64,000 nucleotides of DNA from Seriola aureovittata (Eukaryota; Chordata; Actinopteri; Carangiformes; Carangidae). The translations under genes and the position numbers were made by a program. The stretch spans positions 20,441,001 through 20,505,000 of the forward strand of contig NC_079365.1 of the NCBI RefSeq assembly GCF_021018895.1, read 5' to 3'. Below are positions 49,358 through 62,910 of this stretch, piece after piece. Below the pieces are notes generated by a model, which saw nothing but the letters and a program-made list of their open reading frames with translations, searched no databases and was not told the DNA's origin. Each line of letters begins with the position of its first letter. Positions within the stretch are counted from its first letter, which is position 1.

Positions 49358-52300
49358 CTGTGAAGCGGAAAGTAAAAAAAGAAAAGTTTAAGGGGGAGCT
49401 GAGACACAGGCTCAGGTAGATTTAATGTTCATGTTGAAATGTGCTGCACTAAATGTTCAGCTTGCTTATTAGGGACATCTGATTTTGCAGTACTATGTTG
49501 TATTTTCAGGTATGTTAAAAAAAAAAATCAAATATCATGAACACGTGTCTTTAATCTACTTTATGTTGTATGAGATGCCAAATAGTTTGTTGTGGTGTCC
49601 AAATATATATTTACTTTTTCAGACATGATTCATAATGCAATGGACATATGTTTCTTATCATTTCAGATGATATTAAGTTATTGGAGCTGTAGATTATAAC
49701 CAATGGAAACCAGAGACAATGCTACATGATTTAAGAAAATATGTCAGGAACTGAAACCAAACGGGGGAAAAACACAAGCACAAATTCAAAAATGTTTTGT
49801 AAATTCAGAGCTATTTTTTTTGTATTTCAGTAAGTAAGAGGAATGAAATTGTCTTGATGTTAACTTGTTCAGCGTGTTTCTTATCATGAGAGTTTTCATA
49901 TGGTTTTATGTGGTTTGATGTGTGGATAATGATCAATGCGAGCAGACATGTCCAGCATGCAACACAATTCTGCAAAGAAGAATTCGAAAAGGAAGGTCCC
50001 GACTAGAAATTATTGTATTTCAAATATTTTACTGAGCCCTCACCCACAATATAAAACTTCAGAGATAAATACGAAGTATTAATGGTAATTTCAATTCAAT
50101 TTCAAAGTGAAGGTTTTAGTCTGACAGTACTGAGAGTGAAGCATGGCTTTCATTTTGAAACTGATTGGGAGAAAAAAATGTAAAAATGACAATAGATACA
50201 TTGAATACAAAATATACTTGTATTTAATTACAGTCATGATTAAGAAAGCAAACTGGAAATGTATCTGTTGTGATCAAATGTCAATCAAATAAAATACAGC
50301 TTTTTTTAAATCTATGAATTAATCAGTATAATTTACAATATTTACTTTTTGTTAGTTTAACATAATTTGTGCAACATTGGAAAAGTACTTTTTGTGTCTA
50401 ACTTATATATTTTTTTACACATGTATGGTAGCCTGTGTGACTTCTACAACGCATGACAATGTGGCAGGGGTGTGAGAAGAAGAGATAGATAGCATATTGT
50501 AATTTAAAAGTGTACCCTCGGTGCCCAGACTGCAGCAAAACTGGAGAGGCGCGTTACTTTTTCCCATGGCAAAGACAATAAATGACAATCACAAACACAT
50601 GCCTGGGATTTCAGCTGTAGGCTCTCATTTCCAAGGCTTTTTTTGAGGACTCTCTGTTTTCCTCTCACTGATTGGCAATATCTCATCACAACCAAGTAAT
50701 GACCATTTAAGAACACAAATAGATTCCTTGCCAGTGCCTTTGAAATATATCATCAGGGGAAAGCCAAACCGTTGTCGAGGGGAGAGCGAGGACCGTGCCA
50801 ACATACAGAGCGCTGATTCTTCTCTTCGTGTTGTTGTGAAAATAAGATTTCTAATCAGTACGCGATGAAGGTCGCAGTGCAACATTGTCATGCTTCTTAT
50901 TTAGTTTAAATGAATTTTCCCCCCTTCTGTCGTGCCTTTTTTCATCAGATCAGAGTGAAAATAAAGTTTCACAGATCATTACATTTCACAAAACACAAAC
51001 AAAGTTTACTCATTAAACTGTCAAAACAACACTCAGTCACTCTGAAAGATTTTCATTCTTGCTTGAGTCGCTCCAACTACCACCACCCTCCCTGGCTAGT
51101 GGACCCAGTGATTGAGTATTTTTTCTTTCAACGCCCCTTCACATCCAGCTACGACCCACAGCTCGCAAGTGACAAAGGCCTGTGACTGTACACTGGGGGT
51201 GACATTTTCACTAATCTACCTTGCCATCTCTACATTTATCAGACTCAAACACACACACACATGGATAACACATACACTCACTCTGCTACTGAGAGAAACA
51301 AAAAGGGGCCCGGTGTTGCAGAGGGGGGTGGCCCGCAATCACAAACACTGTGTCAGTCGGCGTGTAAAATTTACACATATTCTTCTGATGAGTACATGAA
51401 GCTTGTAACACCTACATGTTGTATCTGTTTGTATCAGCAGGTTGTATGTCCTGCCCCAGCTTCACTACACCCCTGTACAGACTGCACTCATGCAAAAAGT
51501 CTGATTCACCCGAGGCCAATCACCCAATGCATGTGGTGCTGCTCTACCAGCATGGGGAGGAATGACTTGCTCTTATGGGGGGTGAAATTGGTCATCAAAT
51601 GTGTCCCATTACAGGAGGCAGTTATGAAGTTATATTATGTAGTTGAGGTTGAGCTAGCGGCCCTGCGGGGAGCTCTCTGGGATGATAGGATATACCGCTG
51701 GGCCTGAAAAGGGAAAAATCTGGTCCAGATTAGCATCAAATTGGCTCTAATTTTCTCTCCCATGACAGTGAGTGACACTGAGTCTATATGTGCTGTCATT
51801 AAAGCCGCACCGCGCAGGGATGGCTTTCATTATCAGGCCCGGTGATTTATTTATTTGGATAGCGATTGCATCCTTCAAATAGGTCTTTTTTTTTTTTTTG
51901 TTGGAGCAGGACAGCTAAACCTTTGAACAGCGCAGGAGGTTTGGGATTGCCTGCAAGTAGAGATTATGTGTCAAGGTACAAATGAGCTCAAGAGTGATGC
52001 ATTCATGCAATGTGCAAGAGTTTTAGGCATGCGTGATTTGTTGTAAGACACTGAACACCAGAGAACACACAGCACAGCACAGTGGAGAACAGTACACTGC
52101 TATTGTGCATGCACTGTAGTGTGCGTGGGAAGAACGTGAGTCATATCCAGAGAGTGCTAACCGAACTGTGCTGCATCATGCTTGACATTGTCGATCACTC
52201 GGTCTTCTGGGGACTCTTTCTGATGGTTTGACAACAACATTGCGTTCAGATCAAACACTGCAGCACTATTTTAATCTGCCTGTCGCTCTCCCTCGCTGAC

Positions 52301-54176
52301 AGTGACTGAACTGAATGAGTGAAAGACTGCCTGCCAGAGAGATGTCTACGTTTTCCAGCTCAGGGCACTATAGTCTGAAATGCAGAATTTCACTCTGAGA
52401 AAACACACAGTTTTCTCATCTTTTATATTCTGGGTGCTTGTGATCTGAAGCCTAAAACAACGATGACCAACACTAGTTATTTCATTATTTACATCATTGA
52501 GTCAGTTCTCCGGAATACAATCAGAGACAGATCACGCTTGAATAAATTCATAAGCACACATGTTTGTGACACAGAAAGAAATAATTTTTATATAACCACA
52601 TTAAAATAGAAACCACAACAAAAAAAAAAAAGTCATTTGAGATAAAGGAAAATAAAATCTTCTCAACCTTTCTTTAGCACTGGCTCACAACAGCACAGAG
52701 ACAGTTTCCGTTCTCGTCCAGTCTAATTCGTCACTGTTTATATGCCAGAGGGCATCCACTGTACAGCAACACGCTAAGCTGCAGTTTATTTTACGATGCA
52801 CATATGTGATCTGGTATTGACTTAGTAATTATGTGGCTAAATGGTAAGCACGCAATAATTACCTAGAAATTACCTTGTTTGTTTCTTTTGGTTTTAAACA
52901 GCAACAAACAAGGCCAGGCCCAATTTACCGCACAATGTATTTATTACACTGCTGTTGATTTTTACACTTTAGGAGCGTTACATAAAAGCTAAATAACTGT
53001 TATATCATATTATCAGTGCTATTTAATAGATTTTTATTTCTCACAGCCAAATAATCACGCACATATTAGTTTGAGACATTTTGGCAGCTGTGAGAAAAAC
53101 AACACCCAAACTAAAAATAAATGGTCTTATTTCTAGCAACTCTCGTTATCTGTGTACAAAGACTTTAGAGTGCGTGAAGATGTCTATGATGAGGCTGGGT
53201 TGCATTTTCTTTGATATGTAAAAATATAAACCATTATACACACATCATATGCATACCATTACAATGACATTGAAATGATATAATATAATATATAGGAAAT
53301 AAAATCAAATATATATTTTAAAGATCTGATTTTAGCTCTAGAATTTAAATGTGTTTTGCTTTTTTTAGGCCACTATTTTTTTTAACAGTTTTTTTTTTTT
53401 AAAACGTCACTTTTTAAAGTTTTATATCAGATCACATGTGAGGCTTTTATATCAATCAAAAGTGATTTAGCTACCCAGAAGAAATAAGATCCATGTTGCT
53501 CTTCATATGACATAATGCATGTGCAAGTGTATTATGACACAGGCATGTGGTGCACATACAACATTACAGTAACATCTGGAGTATTTCATGAATTACAAAA
53601 TGTAGGTGGTTAAACTGTCGATCCAGCCAACTGAACACACTCAGGCATAATTAAAAACTTACTGATTCATCATGTTTTTGTAACAGAACTCCCCTAGGCA
53701 TCAAAAATTCACTTTAAGTATCATTTAAAAATGATTTAGCTTAGATAAATAGTCAGGTTTAGTTAATAAAAGAAACAATGCTTCTTCCACCCTGTTAAAA
53801 CTTTGATGGTTTCACAGGTGTCAAAAGGAACTAAAACACTTGCTATTTTGACTCAAGAAATTACCACATGAGGGTCATGGACGCCCACATGCTAAACAAA
53901 AACCGAGCACAGGAAGACGTGTGTATTGTCATTTTACAGTACCTATGAGAGCAGTTCAGAGACACGGCAGATCCATATTCATCTCCAGAGCGCACGACAA
54001 TGATGACCTCTCTTTAAAAATATCACACAAATCAAACATGTCATGTTAAACAATTCTCACTATGGCAGCTCTGCTATTCATACCTGCTGCCTGACATTCG
54101 TACAATGAGTCAGGGCAGGACCGCAACCAAAAGCTGACACCTCCCACCTGACCTCCTTCATCTTAACAGCATCTCA

Positions 54177-54238
<62 letters not shown>
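54177..54238. repeat. CT microsatellite
   Basis: CT run with early TTT interruptions. Confidence 0.95.
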
Positions 54239-54242
<4 letters not shown>

Positions 54243-56654
54243 GCGTGACGGTTCTTTCCTCTACTTGGCACCTTGGCCTGCTCTGGTTTGGTTTGGTCTG
54301 GTTTAACCTGCCCTAACACTGTTGACCACGTGCTAGTTGGGCTTTATCCACCCGTGTGTATCTACCTGAACTTTCACTAAATATGTAATGAACACACTGT
54401 CAACAGTTTTGTACAACACATTTTGTAAGGTCACAGGGGTGTTACTGCAATAATATTCCAAAGTGTGTGTAATGCACTCTATCCTGAAAACTCTCCTCTT
54501 AGCGGTTGCCTCGCTTTGGAATGCAACTTTTAATTTCAATTTATCCAAATGTTTCACAGATTATATCATGAATGTTGACAGCTAATTGAAGATTAAATGC
54601 TCTAAATTACATGTTAACCAATAGGAATGGTGGTAATGTGATGTTTTGCTGCACTTTTATTGCATTTTTGTGGCCAGAGAAGAGGAAGTGCAAACATTTT
54701 TGTCTAATGATGGTGAAAATAACCACAACTACACTGATATGAAAGTCACACAGTCAAGTTTTAGTTCAATTGATACAAATACAGTTGCTTCTTAGCTCGA
54801 TGGCAGCAAGCCAAAAAAAAAAAAAAAAAGTCTGCAAATGGCTGCTGGTGAGAATAAATCAGACTGAAACTGTGACGCTGTAATGGGGATTGTAAAGGTC
54901 ATATTAGTGTGGAGGAAGAGATGCTAAAATGTGATGTGTGCTGCACTATGTGATTCTGCATTCTTGCAGTGTGTCTAAACACACACAGTGTGCTGTGGTG
55001 TGTATGTCAGAGAAAGGGGGTGACAAGAGTGAGACAGAGGTGCAGAGACACCAGTGGATGGAGAATGCAGCACAGAGAGCACAAACTACACCGGGCGCAA
55101 GAGAGGAAGGAAAGAAAAAAAGAAGGGGAAAGGGGTGGAGAAAGAGTTAGATAAGAGAAAGGCAGAGGAGCGAGGGATTAGAGAAGAAAAAAACAAAAAG
55201 AAAGAAAGCAACAGTGTCAAACTGTCCCTGACACAAATCCTCCAACTGATGTCAAGCTGTGAAAAACACGCTACAGAGGGAAATTCCCTCAACATAGACA
55301 CACACACTCAAACGCACATACACACAAAGGAGGGTATAGACAAATACAGAAAAAACAAACACAACACAACTTGTATTGTGGGATAAAAACAGGGAGCTGG
55401 AACCAACCTGATGCTGCAGACACAGCAAAGAAATACATCACAATAACACTGTGCATGTGTGTGTGTGTGTGTGCGCACGCACAAAGATCCAAGATGATCT
55501 GAGCCTCAGTCAGAGATAGAGAAGTTAAAGCCCATGCGGTGTCACAGCAGCAAAGTCACGGCTCTGTGCCTTTAGATGTCCCGCTCATTAGGAGACACCA
55601 CCCTGTCAGAGTATTTAAACCACCACCGCCACCACAGAATGCGAAGCCGAGGGGCAACAACATCTGCACTTTGAAAGACACGGAGGCGCACAGAACAATC
55701 AGCTCAAGAAATAAACACCAAGCTAATTTCCTCATATTGATTAAAGCTCTGCAAAAACAGAAGTGCACACAACAGCGACGCAATTCTGCACACTAAGCAG
55801 TGATCTTTAAATGAACAACAAACACCATATTGAAACTCTTTTTTGCCTTTGTTCAGTGTGGCTTTTAATGGCTCTGTTCAATTAGGGCCCTTGTGACACA
55901 AAAACAGAATCCCTTTTGGCATTTTATTAGCTTCAAAGCCACTGAGCCATTCACTGATACCACTCACAAAGTTGATTTGTCAACCAGTTGCACTTTTAAT
56001 GTTACTGCGCGCTGGTGTTAGTTTCATTATTCACATATGAGAGCGCTCTGTGCGATTTCAGAGGAGCCCGGGCGAATCAAAGCACAGCCCCCAAGACACC
56101 GACTGTAACACACTCTGGTGTTGTGTACAGCTGCCATGGCTGCTTTTGAAAGGGCCCCAGCATCTGAAAATCGATTGATATCAGTATTACTGATCTGTTA
56201 TTCTCTATCTACATGTCACATCACTGCACCAAACAGTGAACCGCATCTGCTTAGTGGAAACCTGCTCTCATCTGACTTCAACGGACCAACAGATTAAACC
56301 AACAGCGCACAGGCTTAAAGAATGCAGAGCAAATAGTTAACGAAGCTGTAACTTACTGTACCATACGTATGCTGCTGGGCAAGCTAATCTTCCTTGTGAT
56401 GAAACTGAGAGGATAATGACTTGTCTGCTATTGTCTTTATCTTTTACCTTCTATCCTAGACAACGTTGTTTTTCATTTTTACATCTGATAGGTCTAATCT
56501 CCTCCTACTCATATTTGCACTTTACCCATGCATACTGCACATTTTTGCTTAGCTTTGGTGTTCTATAAATACTGTAAGTAAAGAAGATAATAGAGCAACC
56601 TTTTTTTAACCGTTTCATTTGTGACATTTGGGAATTCTAACCGCATGCATTACA

Positions 56655-56659
<5 letters not shown>

Positions 56660-56722
<63 letters not shown>
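56660..56722. repeat. AT microsatellite
   Basis: About 31 pure AT units, self-complementary. Confidence 0.95.
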
Positions 56723-56728
<6 letters not shown>

Positions 56729-59700
56729 TATTATATATAGAGATTGAACGTGTTTCTGATTAGTACATTTTTGTGAGGATACCGGTTTTAAACATGCTAA
56801 ACATCATTCTCTGCGCTACCAATGACTGTGTGTGTTTCTATGTCTCAGAGAGAAATAGAAAAATAGAAATAGGAGCAGTGAGAGACAGGAAAAGAGTCCC
56901 AAATAACTTGTGGCCTAGACCAGTGATCACACCACAAAGGTGCATTTACGTGCTGGTGAAGCAGCGGCAGAGCTGTGACTCACTTGGAGGTACGCGACGA
57001 GAGACGTGGTGTGAAGGAGAAGCACACTTGCAGGGTATACTTTCACCCCACCCCCCCCTCATAGATTCCCACCCTAGCTACAGTATGTATTCTTAGATTG
57101 TGGTGAACTCAACTCTAGAAATCCATGATATATTTTTGTAGCCTGTAATGATGTTGACTTGCACAGCTGGCCCCGCAGGAACTTCAAAATTGATAGCTTT
57201 ACATTTCGCACAGGTAGAGTTTCAACAGACAATGATAGCGTTAGCTTATCATTTAGTGTAACATAATAACTGTTATATTTTACTATGGATAACGATGCCT
57301 CTTTCTATATATAGGCCATAGTGTCAGAAGCATTGTAGCTATAGGAGGCACGCAGATCATCCGAAACAAACCACAGAGGGGTAAAGCACCTCAGTCTCAT
57401 TTTCTATGAGTTTGTCTTTGTTTGTTTTCGACAACTTGAATCAACTTGAATCAACTTCAATCACTCGCTTTGAATATATTTGACAAGGTTTAGATTTTCT
57501 GTGCTCCCTCATTTTTTCCCTTTACCTCTCACCTCTCTGCTGTGTGGTAGAGACAGAAAAATGTGCACAAAAAAACGACTAAAAAGAAAGAAAAAAAAAA
57601 GACTCACTGCTCTGATACTCCCGTCTGTGACTGTTAGCTGTTTACCAAACACAATGATGATTTTGTGTGCAAAAAAATACGCAGCAATCAGTTTTTCTCT
57701 TTGCAGAAATGAGGCAAGGTGTGAGTTAAGAGGTGTGCAATGAGCCTTTGTGGTTGCCTGTTCTTCCTTTGGAGGTTTCCTGTATGCTGCTGCCTACATG
57801 TTTGCCACCATGTTTACCTGTCCTACAGACCACCACAGTGACATTTCTCAAAAAAAAAAAAAACTTATTTCACACTGGCCTTTACCTTCAAAGCTGATAT
57901 GTGTCGCTTCTGCATTAGCACCACGTTTTTGAACTTTGTGGAGAGCTTGCAACGGTCACACAGCAAGAGAGAACATTTTGAATGGATTCATTTATCTGTT
58001 CTGCTGTCAGAACAGTACAATGATATAAAGCAAGTTTATATTTAAAATAAAATCTTAAAATTAAGATATTTTAGTTTGATTCTTAAAATTTTAGCAAAGT
58101 ATAAAACTGTTTTGACAGTTTATGAATTTCAGCTGTTTAACATCCTGAACATTTACACCGTTAACTACAGTCACGATTACTTACAGCCTCTGATTTGATT
58201 CGTTGTCTCGCTCTCGTTTCCTCATTAGAGATCTGTAACAAACTCTCACGCAGAATATAATTTCCACTGACCTATCACACAAGTTAACATAGGAAACACT
58301 GCTAACATCATTCTGGACTTCCCTACGACGTCATGCTGAATTGTAACAATTGAGTCACTTACCATGTCAATGACTCACCAGCAATGACAAACGGATTTAA
58401 CTACTGTATGTATTCTGTGCATGAGCGTTTTGTGTGTGTGTGCGTGTGTGTGTGTGCACGTGCACATATGAGTAAAGCCTCTCCACCATGCCCATGATGT
58501 GTATCATGCTGCACTGGAAGCAGGGCTGATGTTGCTGAGAAAAGGTTAGCTCGGTTCGAGGAACACGTTATTTGGAGTTTGGCCCTCTGCCTCCTCCTGT
58601 GGCCCTGCGCTGGTTTCCGTGTAGCGAGGAATCGGTGCTGGAATGCAGTAACGGTCACAGAGGGACCCACGCACTCACCACACTGTGAATCAAAACCCAA
58701 ACTCCACTTCATTAGGCTCCTGTCATTGCAAAGACTCTCACACCACTCTATAAATACCCCTGTCTCCCCCCTCCAAATTTGTTTTCCCTCTTTTTTCTTT
58801 ACACATGAAAATGCTCAGGGACTGTTCCAGCTTTCTGATGTGGCTCTTTATTTTGTACGTTGGCGCAAGAAACCACACAATAGTGGCTCCTTTTGAATAT
58901 TAAAACATTCTCTGACGGAGCACAAAGGTTCTGAAGTTTTTTAATAGGGGTGCATGCTAAATAAAACTTCTCTTTGAGTTTAACAGCTATACAATGTGGG
59001 ATTTGGTTAGTTCAACTCGAGCTGCGACTTTCAGTTACTCACTACGGGACATTTGTTTTGAGGGTGAAACAAATATGCCTGGTATCCCACTGACTTTGTC
59101 TACTTCAAACATCTGTGTATATGATCTGTGAGAGGTGTTTTGCGTGATGTGGTGTTCTCGAAAAAGGACGATTTACTGCATTAAAAACCCCAAAATGTCT
59201 TAATCTAACCGCTCAAAGAAGATTTAAAATTCAAGATACAAGAACTCTGGGGAACCCACATTAAGATATACAAGATCAGAGCACACATCTGAAGGTACTC
59301 ACTACACATGCAGTTATAGAAACACCAGTCCAACTTCTTACAGCACAATATTAATAAAAAAAAAAGCCTCCTTATTTCACTACACTTTCAACAATTAAAA
59401 TAAAAAATTAAGACCAATAAATTGTAATGTCCCGACTGTCAGCAAAGAACATGAAGAGACAACAAGAAACGTTTTTTCCTCTGCTGCTGGGATCAGAAAT
59501 CATTCAGTAAAATTAGAAACTATGAGAGGCAGCTGCATCATTGTGATGAAATTATTTACTTTACAATGATAAATGTTGTTCTTACAGACAGAGTACTGGA
59601 GATGAGGCCTAGAAGTTGGATCCTGCCCGGTTAACATACAGACGGGGCGCCATCCTCTGGCGCATGTGGACATTACATCCTCCAAATGAGAGCCGATAAT

Positions 59701-59905
59701 AGAGCGAAACATTTCAAGTGACCACATGTGACCTTGAAGGCTTTGAAACATTGAAAAGATGCCTTTCTAATGTGTCACTGTGCTTTTATTTGCTTTGTCT
59801 TTCTCTCAGTTGTTCTCCACACGCCAGCACACACGTCTACTCTCTCTCTCTCTGTCTCTGTCTCTAAGTAACTCTCCTTTCTTTCATCCCTTTTTCTGCC
59901 CGTTA

Positions 59906-59907
<2 letters not shown>

Positions 59908-59942
<35 letters not shown>
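59908..59942. repeat. CA microsatellite
   Basis: About 17 CA units; a CT run lies upstream at 59842-59866. Confidence 0.9.
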
Positions 59943-59945
<3 letters not shown>

Positions 59946-60106
59946 TAAAGAAATACAGGCAGAAAAAAAACAGGAACACACGCACTGTTAAACAAGTCTT
60001 TTTGTGGTTATGCAGTTCTGATTAGGAAGATGTATGAGTCACATATCATATTAATTTACACACATCCGTATGTTCATTAGTTACAGCTTGATGTGCCTGT
60101 GCGCGC

Positions 60107-60133
60107 TCGTGTGTGTGTGTGTGTGTGTGTGTG
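60107..60133. repeat. GT microsatellite
   Basis: About 13 GT units. Confidence 0.9.
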
Positions 60134-60293
60134 TTCTGTGCATGTGAAGCCTGAACCAACGCCTTGAAAAAGAAACTAATTAAAGTCATGGAGAGAAATG
60201 CAAAGGCAGCAGAACCGCACAAGAGAGTGTGTGCATGTCATTACTGACCTGGCCCATGTTGGAGAAAAAAGTGATGGCAAGAAGCGAGAGAGA

Positions 60294-60298
<5 letters not shown>

Positions 60299-60352
<54 letters not shown>

Positions 60353-60388
60353 CAGAGAGAGTGGGAGGGAGAGAGAGAGAGAGAATGG
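60299..60388. repeat. GA microsatellite
   Basis: Pure GA to about 60343, then GACAGA and GGGAGA variants. Confidence 0.92.
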
Positions 60389-60556
60389 GAGGGAGAGTAA
60401 AACCTCAACCAGCGAAATAATGTATATAAAAAAGACTCAACAAGAAGAAAGGTTTAAAAAGCAAACTTGGGGAGTTTAAGAGGATCTTTGATGTGTATCA
60501 GAAGAGGAAAGCAGCCTTGCGACTGGGACGACAGTAATTTTAAGTCGAAGCAGAAG

Positions 60557-60617
60557 GCTGGCTGGATGACTGGCTGCCTTGCTGGCTGGCTGGCTGACTG
60601 CCTGGCTGACTGACTGT
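60557..60617. repeat. CTGG/CTGA tetranucleotide tract
   Basis: Imperfect CTGG and CTGA units, next to a G-rich segment at 60650-60746. Confidence 0.8.
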
Positions 60618-61780
60618 GGGCTTTGATGGCGCTGGCTGTTTGAAGTGGTTTTCGGGGGATGGGAGCAGCGTGTGGTGTCAGTGGGACAGGGGAGGCGCAC
60701 AGGGGGGAGGCAGTAGGGGTGTGGGGTTGGGGGGTGGTGGGGGGACTCGATGGCGACCCTACAGGCCGCTCGTGGAGCCCAGGCTGGGTAGAGCAGAGGA
60801 TGGATAGATGGAAGGAGAGGGGAAGAAAGCCTGAGACGGCGCAGAGGATAAAAATGGAAAAGAAGAGTGAAAGAGTGAGGAGGAGGTAGAGGAGTGGAGA
60901 CGGGGAAGACGAGATAAAGAGGTATCAAAGGGATGACAAAGAAAGAAGAGAGTGAAACAGAGTGGTGAAACAGCGAGAGAGAGAAAGAGACAACAAAAGT
61001 GAGAGAAGAAAGAAAAGCGACAAGTCAGAGAAAAAGAGCAAAAAAACAAACAAACTCAGATCTGTGTTTGACATTGAGAGCCTCGTCCCAAAATGAAGCA
61101 TGGACAGACGCATTCACACCTACCTATTACTAGTATCATTTAGATGACGTTACCTCCCTCTGATATGCTGCCAGGCTGCCCTATGACTTTACTTCCCCTT
61201 CCATCCCTCCAGCAATGCTGGACACATGCACCGTATAATCACAACTACACTGTTTCCCTGAGGTACCACAGTTGACCTCATGGCAGAGAAGGAAAATAAG
61301 AAACTGATTCTGTACAACTTCAGAATGTGCTCCTTGCCTATTCATTTTTCTTTTATTAGTGACTGACCTTTTTAATTAAAAAACCTTCAACGGTTTGTAA
61401 TTTTGCAACACTAACAAATACATGATAACCTGTCACGTATCATGTGAAATTCTTTTAAAAAAGATAAGACACTCTACGAGATTGTTACACAGTGATAAAT
61501 GACAGAGTGGACGAGAGAAGGCTGATTATTTGCGTTGCTTCCTTTCTAGCACAAAATACTTCCGGCATATGGTTCTTTATCATACCTGAGCTAAACATCC
61601 ATTCGCATGATCTAATATTGCACGCTGCTCGCAAACATCAACATTTTTTCAGCTCAGTCTGATTTGTCTTGATCAGACCTGAGGCAGACTTTCCAAAACC
61701 TCTCACGCTTCAATTTCATTGTGAGCTTTTTGATGTGTGATGACTGATACTGGGGGTACTTTTTTATAACACAAGTAATT

Positions 61781-61818
61781 GACTGACTGACTGACTGACT
61801 GACTGACTGACTGACTGA
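61781..61818. repeat. TGAC tetranucleotide microsatellite
   Basis: About nine TGAC units, then a few CGAA/CAAA variants. Confidence 0.9.
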
Positions 61819-62183
61819 CCGAACGAACGAACAAACAAATGAACAAATGAATGGATAAATGTTCATTTTTGAGGTGATTCATTGCCAGTGAAAATTTCAC
61901 ATCTGCAGAGGTGATGCATTCACTGCCTCTAAAAGTGTCTGTTAGAAACAAAGTGGAAATGTGTTAAAATTAAATGCTGCCAGCAAAGGAAACACAGCAA
62001 GAGATTGAGAGAGAGAGAGAGATAGAAAGAAAGACAGAAAGAAAGAAAGGGAGTCATATAGATGTACAATTTAAGACTTAAAGCCTTGACTGTTACAGGT
62101 GGGCCTAAAGATCAGTGCAGCATGTTCTCTTCACAATGGAATGTGTTTACTCCCTACCAGGTAACTATGTGTATGTACATTAT

Positions 62184-62185
<2 letters not shown>

Positions 62186-62270
<85 letters not shown>

Positions 62271-62275
62271 TGTGT
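62186..62275. repeat. Long GT microsatellite
   Basis: About 39 pure GT units to 62263, then a short interrupted extension. Confidence 0.95.
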
Positions 62276-62589
62276 ACCAGAGAGTGGGATGTGCAGGTCA
62301 GATGAAGGTGGTACCAGGTGATCACAGGTACAGGGAGACAGAGTGAGAGAGGAGGAGCTGGCCTGGGCTGGTAGAAGCACAGGCAGGATTTATGGCGGCG
62401 GACTGGGCAGGTCAGGTCAGTTGGAAAGTCTGCCTTCGAGGAGCGCTCGTACAGATTTACAGCAGAGCAGGCGATATGAAGATACTGTGAGATGATGTAT
62501 ATTCATCTGACTGAGATTTTGTCATACTTCACTATCACGGTGGCATCCTTTATGGCAAGACCGCGTTCGTGTGATGATGAGGTGATTGA

Positions 62590-62910
62590 CTACTATCTAT
62601 TGTCTCAATCATTTATCAAGCAGTTATGCGAAACATACCAAACATTCCTGGTTCCAGCTTCTCAAATGTGAGGATTTCCTTTTTTTTCTTTCTTTTTTTT
62701 TCTGTTTAGTACGATTGTAAATATAGAATAACTTTGGCTTTTAGACTGTTGGTCATACAAACAGTGGCAGTTTGAAGATGTCACCGAGAGGTATTTTTCA
62801 TTAATTGCTGTCATTTTATTTCCTAAACAATTGATCAGTTACTGAAAAAAATAATTGACAGATTAATCAATAACAGAAATAACCCTTAGTGATAGCCCAA
62901 TGTGGTTGTT
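62590..62910 (-). repeat. Dispersed repeat family A copy
   Basis: It contains CAGCTTCTCAAATGTGAGGA, GATTGTAAATATAGAATA and TTGAAGATGTCACC, and ends near GACAGATTAATCAATAACAG, inverted relative to 19300-19560. Confidence 0.65.

Noticed and set aside
58401..58712. Minus-strand ORF with GHRRRQRAK, considered as the missing zeb first exon (CKRRKQANP)
   Set aside because: Only a loose basic match. There is no MADGPRC-like start, and the only nearby donor-like GT (58569-58568) would leave phase 2, not the phase 1 needed by exon a.
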